From Ursus arctos (taxonomy: Eukaryota > Chordata > Mammalia > Carnivora > Ursidae), in contig NW_026623078.1 in assembly GCF_023065955.2 (NCBI RefSeq), positions 9,868,199-9,932,198 on the forward strand: a stretch of DNA of 64,000 nt, in the 5' to 3' direction. Below, piece after piece: positions 57,603-64,000 of the stretch (position 1 is its first letter; the number at the start of each line of letters is the position of its first letter). The notes beneath the pieces are model-generated. The model ran no database searches and had not been told where the DNA came from. It worked only from the letters and a program-made list of their open reading frames with translations. The translations under genes and the position numbers were made by a program.

Positions 57603-60315
57603 ACATGGATGAGGACTTTTCAAAATTTCTTGCCTTTTAAAATTATCATCACGGAATTGTGGTGTCCGAGGTTAATTTCAGGTTAATGATATTCTAGATT
57701 GCTAATTCTATCCTTTTCACAGATTTAGTTACTCTAGGTATAACTCTAGCTATAATTTCATAGAAAGCAAATCTCTTACTGCAAATATTTTAAGGCCTTA
57801 ACCTTTTATTATCTAAATTTAGTGTATCACCTGTCCTCTCTAATGGTACATTTATTGGTGCTAAGTCTTATGTGGTTCCCTCATGTCTGTGCAACAATAG
57901 GAGTCTTACACAGAAGTGATTCCCTCCTTCTTCAATACCAGCTGGTGAATAAGGGCTGGTGTACTCAATGAGTCCACTGTTTTTTGTTTACAATAATCCC
58001 ACAGAGCTTTGGGATTATTAGGAGCTAGACAGAACATGCCAGTTATATCAACCACAGTGGATGAAATAGAATAAGAAATAAATAATTTTTATTGAAGGAA
58101 TGAATGACCAATTCATATTGTGTTAAGACTGTCCAATACACATGATAAAGATTTCCAAGTAAGTTTTTGATGGAATGTTTGTTAAAATCTTGTGATTAAA
58201 GAGTGAAGCCTTTTCCAAGATTATCAGTTTGTGGGTGTACACACACATATACATACACGCACACACGCACAAAGCTACATGGGACTTACATTCTTAAAGT
58301 TGTTATTACAGAAGTATGAAACTATGCAAACTTCTACAAGTTAGGAGGAAAATATTAAACTACCATTAGACTTTTCCCAATAACATTCCTGTCCTTGATT
58401 TGAAACTGACTCCCCAGTCAATATTTAAGAATGTATAGCATTAAAAATTGAAATGAACATGAAATTCACTTTTACAATTATATAACAATGATAAAATCCA
58501 ATCTTTAAAAAACTACATTGAGCTTTAAATGGAACATTTCAATTTAAGTAACATGTTCCCCACTTCATCATTCAACTTATCACATACAATATATTTGCCT
58601 CTGGTGTCTTTGACAGTTCGTCAGATAATGGAGTAATTTATATGTTTTATTAATGTGTAAATTAATCCTGATGTGCTCCAAATTAGGAAACTTGGTAGTA
58701 CAGTACGTCAAAAGAAAGCTTGACATTTTCAGGTTGGACTCACAGTATTTTTAAATGTTAACCTAAAACTCAATTACACAGATCAAAACAAAGACAATTC
58801 CACATATATTTGAAATGTTTGCCATATCAGAAATTGCATGTCTGGACTGATAAACCCATGGTTCTTATTTTTTACTTTTTTAAATATTATAATGTTTAGA
58901 AATATAAATTAATTGAACTATTTTAATAAGTCAATTTTTTATCACTAAAGGTTTACAAGTATAATTAATACATTTAATAACTCAATCCAACAAGTTTTTA
59001 GTGAGTAACTATTTATTGCATACTATTGTCCTTGGCCTTGAGGAAGCGGCCCAATAAATGAAAGATATAAATCCTTTCTGGAGAGTCCTATGTTCCAGTA
59101 GGCAAGAATTGGAGGTAGTTTTGGACCCAAGTGACTAAGGATAGCTTATGATATATTTTTACCAATACATCACGTATTTCATTAATAAGATGTATGTTCA
59201 GATTTTTCACTGAAAATCAAAGACGTTGCTTTTTTATTATTATTAAAAGGAGCAAATATCTAAACAATTCTCTAAGAAATTCAAATCTTATTAGAATAGT
59301 ATTTGCTGGACTTGACTGAGTTTGGATGACCCTAGTCCAGTAGTGATAAAATCAGGGAAGAGAAGAATTCATCCATGCATCTCCTCCCTCTCTGCAAGAT
59401 GTCAAACATCATCAACTTTCAGAAAATGCCTCTTGGTTTCTCTTCACTGGCATAGGCTTGCCCTGCTACCATGACCACATGGGGAGTTGGATGAAATAAA
59501 ATGTCGTTCAATAAATACTATGCTTCTGAATATTTTAAGGGTAAGTTCTGTGGTGATAAGAACAAAACAACCATAAAGAATTTCATTTTTATCTTAGGTA
59601 TGGTGCAAACTTAATATTGAATCTATGATCACTGCTATTTCAGTAACCCAAGATTCTTACCACCCCTGGGCATGCAGTCCCTTCACATCTAGATTATCTT
59701 CTTCTGCTGATGGCTGATGAAATTGAACTGTGACCATAACACAACAATTACTATTATCCAAAAGGGGATTTCAAGAGACAGGTTGACCTTTGGAAATATC
59801 ACTGGCTTAGTAACTTTTAAGATAATTTGATCTTGCAGGTTTGTTCACAATATATAAGGGCCAAAATATTGAAAACTGTCACCAATCTGCCTCTGTCACG
59901 AGCATACCCAGAGTTGAGGTGTTTGAGTCATTGCCAATGAGATTGTCTGTCTAAATAACAAGATTTTAAAACCTATAATTGAGAGTAAGACTTAATTACT
60001 AAAAGTTGTTTTCCAAGTGTCCTATTTTAACATACATTCATGCCTTTTTATTAAATTCCTTAATATATGAAAGCTTTTTAAGAATGTTCTGTCAGTAACA
60101 CTGGAAAAATTCCAAAGTCTTGTCTAGACTCCATGTATGCAGTAAAAATAAAACAATGTACACTATATAGAACCAATTTCCCTGAAGTTTGTTCACTGTT
60201 GTCATTGCTGTATCATTCAATAGTATATGCTAGCTTGTATTTTTAACTCTTTAAAGACAAGGTCCAAGGTTTCAAATTGTTTAATCTGCCAAACTGTGTG
60301 TTATGTGATAGAGTA
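57603..60315. other. Unique AT-rich DNA, no gene seen
   Basis: About 2.7 kb largely free of recognisable repeats. A (CA)n patch lies at 58238-58270. A stretch near 58985-59110 ('ttattgcatactattgtcc', 'tccagtaggcaagaattgg') vaguely resembles an ancient LINE/SINE repeat, but not enough to call. Confidence 0.45.
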
Positions 60316-60492
60316 GAATTTCTCAAAATCTCTCTCTTGTCCAGGAACATCAGCATCATCCGGGACTCAGGCGAGGCAAATTTTCCTGTTCCACCATGGA
60401 CCTACTGAATCAAAAAATGGTCATCAACACAGGACAACCAAGAGTGCAGGTGATTCTGATACACTCTCAAGTTTGAGAATCACTGGGCTAGA
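60312..60492. mobile_element. hAT-like MITE remnant (tentative)
   Basis: The left end 'gaatttctcaaaatctc' and right end 'caagtttgagaatcactgg' are imperfect inverted termini. The internal 'aacatcagcatcatccggga', 'gacctactgaatca' and 'gcaggtgattctgataca' recall a common ancient mammalian DNA-transposon family whose exact name I cannot give with certainty. Confidence 0.65.
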
Positions 60493-61267
60493 GCATTATA
60501 AGAGCCTCTGATCTTGGAACCCATGCAATGTTGGACTGTGTTCAGAACAATTCCTCTTTCTTTACTGTTGCTCAACATCTCCAGGAATGTGGAAGTCACT
60601 GTGTCCAAAATAACTCATTGAATCCTCGGAGAGTTATTAAAAACATAAAAAAGCCTCTTCTTCCCTTGAGCCAAAAATCTTTAGAACCAAAGTGAGGACC
60701 TAGATATTACAGTTCCATTCTTAGGTGCTTAATTTTAAACAATGTATTCTTAATTCTAGTTGAAAATGATTATCAAACCCACCATTTTATGCTAAATACC
60801 TTTCTCCTTTTAGAAAATATTTCCCTTGTTATCTTTTTTAAAAATACATCAGAAATTCACTCTATTTGCAAATGATTCTTGGTCTTCAGCTTAACCCCTT
60901 GGTAATAACAATTTTGATGCTACCATGGACAGGATAGAAGAGGCACAACTTTTAAGGTCATTTTGAGGGCTAAATGAGGTACCACCAGAGACAAGAAGTT
61001 TAATTCTTGACAATAACATGGTGCTATTTCCCAGTGTGTTTACCTTCCTTGGCTTCCCTCAATTACTTTTCCCCTCAGCATTCCCACCCACTGGAAGAAA
61101 ACCTGTATTTCTTCACCTTCTTGATGCTAATCTGAATTTCAAAATCTCTCCTCAGCATTTTGGGGAAGTATAAACTCATTTTTTATCTCATTATTTCTGC
61201 ATTTTTTCACATTACTATACCACAACCCATTTATTATGGGTTAGGTATGGTTATTTTCATAATATGT
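60493..61267. other. Unique DNA, no gene seen
   Basis: No recognised feature. Confidence 0.4.
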
Positions 61268-61640
61268 GTATGTCCTTTAAAAACTAAAGAGAAATTCTGA
61301 TAAATGCTGTAATGTAGATGAAACTTAAAGACATTATGCTAAGTGAAATAAAGCAGTCACAAAAAGGACAAATGTATGACTCCACATATACAGTAGTCAA
61401 ATTTATAAAGACAGAAAGTAGAATGATGGTTATTAGAGGCTGAGGGAAATGGGGAGTTAGTGTTTTTATGGGTACAGAGCTCCAGTGTACAAAGATAGAA
61501 AAAGTTCTGCAGATGGAGGGTGGTGATAGTTACACAACAATGTGAATATACCTAATGCTGTGAAACTGAACACTTAAAAATGGTAAAGTTTTTGCTATGT
61601 GTATTTTACCACAATAAAAAATTTAAAAATTAAAGAAAAT
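61268..61640 (+). mobile_element. Old L1 3'UTR fragment, plus strand
   Basis: 'gacattatgctaagtgaaat', 'gaatgatggttattagagg', 'gagggtggtgatagttacac', 'acttaaaaatggtaaag' and 'tattttaccacaataaaa', with an A-rich end. It is collinear with 52960-53266, the same 3'-end family. Confidence 0.85.
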
Positions 61641-63734
61641 ATGATTCATGTATGTCATGTAAATATCTGTGAATTACATTCACCTGTAAGAAATACCACT
61701 GAAAGGAAAATCTGATTTTTAAGGAGAAAATAGTATTGAATATTTTATACAGTCACCCCAAAGCAACTGAGATGAGTAAACCATTATAGCTTTTTCCAAC
61801 TGTTTGTACACAGGACTTTTTAACATGACTGTAAAATCCACAAGTTTATTAATTTTGAAAGGAGACAATATTGGCAGGTATTTATCCTAGTTTGTAGCTT
61901 TCCTTTCATAAGTTTAAATACCAGTTTAAAAGAAATGTTAGGCTTAGACCAAGGGGCCTCATGTGTTCAATTAATTGGCACACCTTCTGTCAGAGGGGGA
62001 GAAGCTGCCTCACAAACAAGCTAGCTTGAATTGGCTCGGCTAACGAACCAGACCAACCAAGCTCCTGCCAAATGCTCACCCTCTGTCACTAACATTAGCC
62101 ATTGTTTTTATGCATTTCGATCCACTTTCCTTCACCATTCTTAAAAGATTTTTAAATTGAAATAACAAATTTTAAAGCATGTATTTGGCAAGTCTACTTA
62201 GAGGCCCATACTTGGGTTACTGTCATTCCTTCTGTATGAGTTTGTTTTCTTCACCAAGAATTTATTTTCCATTTTATGAATATAAATTTGATATATAAGA
62301 ATAGAAAGAACTACAAATATAAACATATTTCTGTAAGCACAATACATGGAAGTATTTTAAATGTTTAACTTTCGGATAAAATATTATACTATCATTAAAA
62401 GGAAAATTCGGAATGCATTGTTTTATTTATATGTTTATGTCACATTAATATGATTATTCATTGAAAACATAGAACAAAACTCTATTTTTGTAAATTAGCT
62501 CTGATTACAACACTTTACGTAAATGGAACTCTTGTATAGATAAAGATTTTAAAATACCAGGGAATAATTAGAAGTCATTTATTAGGACAGCAAAACTGGG
62601 ATTGAACTTCTTTTTGAAAAAAATGAAAAAGCCCTGTCCCTGAACCCATGTTATTTTCTTAGAACTACAGATGCCCTACATTCAATTTTCCAGGCTTTTG
62701 CGGGCTGTTTCACATCACTGGTAGGAGACCTCCTTTGAGCTCTGGAGCCCCTGTACTCTGTGTTCCTACAGTAGTTCCACAGCCAGAGGCCTCCTAATGG
62801 GGACAGTGCTGCCTGCTCAAAGCAGATGGTGAATGTAAAAGGTGAGCAGAGCCTGAGAATCTGCACTTGCTGAGGATCATAGGATGGCCCACCACAACCT
62901 AACAGAAGCCATGAGAAAAACTGTCCTGTGTGGAAAGGAGATCCACTTTGCAGTATCACGTCACCATTTACATTCACACAATGGGTTTTTGTGTGTTTCT
63001 ATGTTACTACACTTGACCCATTTTTCCAAATCTAGATTTTGTTAAATGTCCCTTTTTTGGTAGCAATTTACATGAAGTAGGATTTGTGTGAGTACAGTAC
63101 TGTATAACCTTCTAAAGTTCTCTATTTACTATTACTGATTACTACTATTTTATTCGGTTCTTCCTGTACTGGTCTGGAATATCTAAACTGTCGGTAAGCT
63201 TGTTGAGTATAACAGCCATCTCTTCTTAGAACGATGCTCTCTTTCCAATTCTGTGGCTTTAGTTTCTATTTTGGGTGACTCTCATCTGCACTGTGAAACT
63301 TGCCTGGCAGACAGCCAACCAAACATGCATTCCTATCCATAGCTTCAAATTAATTTGCGAAAACTGATGTCCTTTCTGTTCTGCCCTTCCCTGCCCAGCC
63401 TAGCCCTCTGGCACTTTCCATCTTTGTAGGTAACGCAACTATTTATACTGTTGCCCAAAGCAAATTCCTGAGTAATCTTTGATTCCTCTTCCTCAAAACT
63501 GATACTAAATCACTAATGAAGTGCAGTAAATTATATCTCCTTGACCAAGTAAATGTGTTCTGTTCTTTCCACTTTTATAACACTTTCTTAGTCCAGGCTA
63601 TAATTATCTTTCTTACATTGTTAAATACCTACAAAAGGGAAAATGATGACCTTTCCTATGAAAGTTTTCCATGCGGGAGAACACAAAACATAATTTGTAT
63701 TTCACACTATGCACAATTATTAACTAATTAATCG
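61641..63734. other. Unique DNA, no gene called
   Basis: About 2.1 kb. A minus-strand frame at 62651-62977 (108 codons, with CGGPSYDPQQVQILRLCSP) lacks any recognisable domain, and its GC-richer sequence could be an old unnamed repeat. Confidence 0.45.
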
Positions 63735-64000
63735 ACAATTCAAGATGAACAATAAACTTAAACATAAAAAATAAAACAATAGTGCTTCCAGAAGAACACA
63801 TAAGAGAATATTGCTATGACTTTCCTGGTCTTAAAACCAAAAAAAAAAAAAAAAAAAAAAAAAAAAGACTCATTACAACGGATTCCATTAAAATTAGGAA
63901 ATTCTGTTCCTAAAAAGGTAACATTAAAAGAGTAAAAAAAAAAAAAAAAGTCAAGCCTCACTCTGTGAGAACATATTTGCACTATCTACCCATGCAATTG
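63735..64000 (+). mobile_element. Ancient L1 ORF2 fragment running off the right edge
   Basis: 'gcttccagaagaacacataag', 'gaatattgctatgac', 'ttccattaaaattaggaaattc' and 'gagaacatatttgcac' follow the L1 ORF2 C-terminal order. Long A runs lie at 63839-63866 and 63937-63950. No open frame remains. Confidence 0.65.

Noticed and set aside
62651..62977. 108-codon minus-strand frame
   Set aside because: No recognisable domain, and the sequence has the feel of an old unnamed repeat. Not enough to call a gene.

Overview
This is a transposon-dominated, gene-free stretch of a mammalian nuclear genome. The species is almost certainly a caniform carnivore, with a bear, seal or mustelid-type (arctoid) lineage most likely. 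The evidence is more than twenty tRNA-Lys-derived CanSINE copies (heads like gcgcctgggtggctcag, CT-rich right halves, (AAAT)n AATCTT tails), carnivore-type L1 elements, and ancient mammalian repeats (MIR, MER5A, L1M, MaLR-like LTR). I found no host exon, tRNA, rRNA, CRISPR array or bacterial feature. The only substantial coding potential belongs to L1 retrotransposons. Family names are from memory; no library search was run.

Layout. 1-5747: a minus-strand L1 (L1-A) whose 3' end lies left of the window, with a nested SINE and a nested scrap of L1 3'UTR. 5748-7783: single-copy DNA with three SINEs. 7784-14524: a full-length plus-strand L1 (L1-B) with CpG-rich 5'UTR, intact 300-aa ORF1, an ORF2 with two lesions, 3'UTR, poly-A, about 125 bp of probable 3'-transduced sequence, a second poly-A and a 15-bp target-site duplication. 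14525-20930: unique DNA with SINEs, a 5'-inverted L1, a MIR split by a SINE, and a second MIR. 20931-24050: old minus-strand L1. 25370-28350: old plus-strand L1 with a long 3'UTR. 28700-33620: unique DNA, SINEs, an LTR-like repeat and a second copy of the old L1 3' end. 33680-41330: an old plus-strand L1 split by a 6.26-kb minus-strand L1 (L1-C, 13-bp target-site duplication). 41335-46317: mostly unique, with a MIR, a SINE and an LTR-like repeat. 46318-54540: a pile of old L1 pieces in both orientations with five SINEs. 54600-64000: mostly unique AT-rich DNA with an old L1 end, MER5A, another hAT-like MITE, an L1 3' end, and an old L1 running off the right edge.

How the parts work together. 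L1 ORF1p (RNA-binding trimer) and ORF2p (endonuclease plus reverse transcriptase) act in cis on their own mRNA by target-primed reverse transcription, and also mobilise the SINEs. The target-site duplications and nesting give a relative chronology: old L1M elements, MIR and MER5A first, then L1-A and L1-C, then L1-B, with a SINE inserted inside L1-B's own 5'UTR last. No undescribed biological system is evident. The most informative locus is L1-B.
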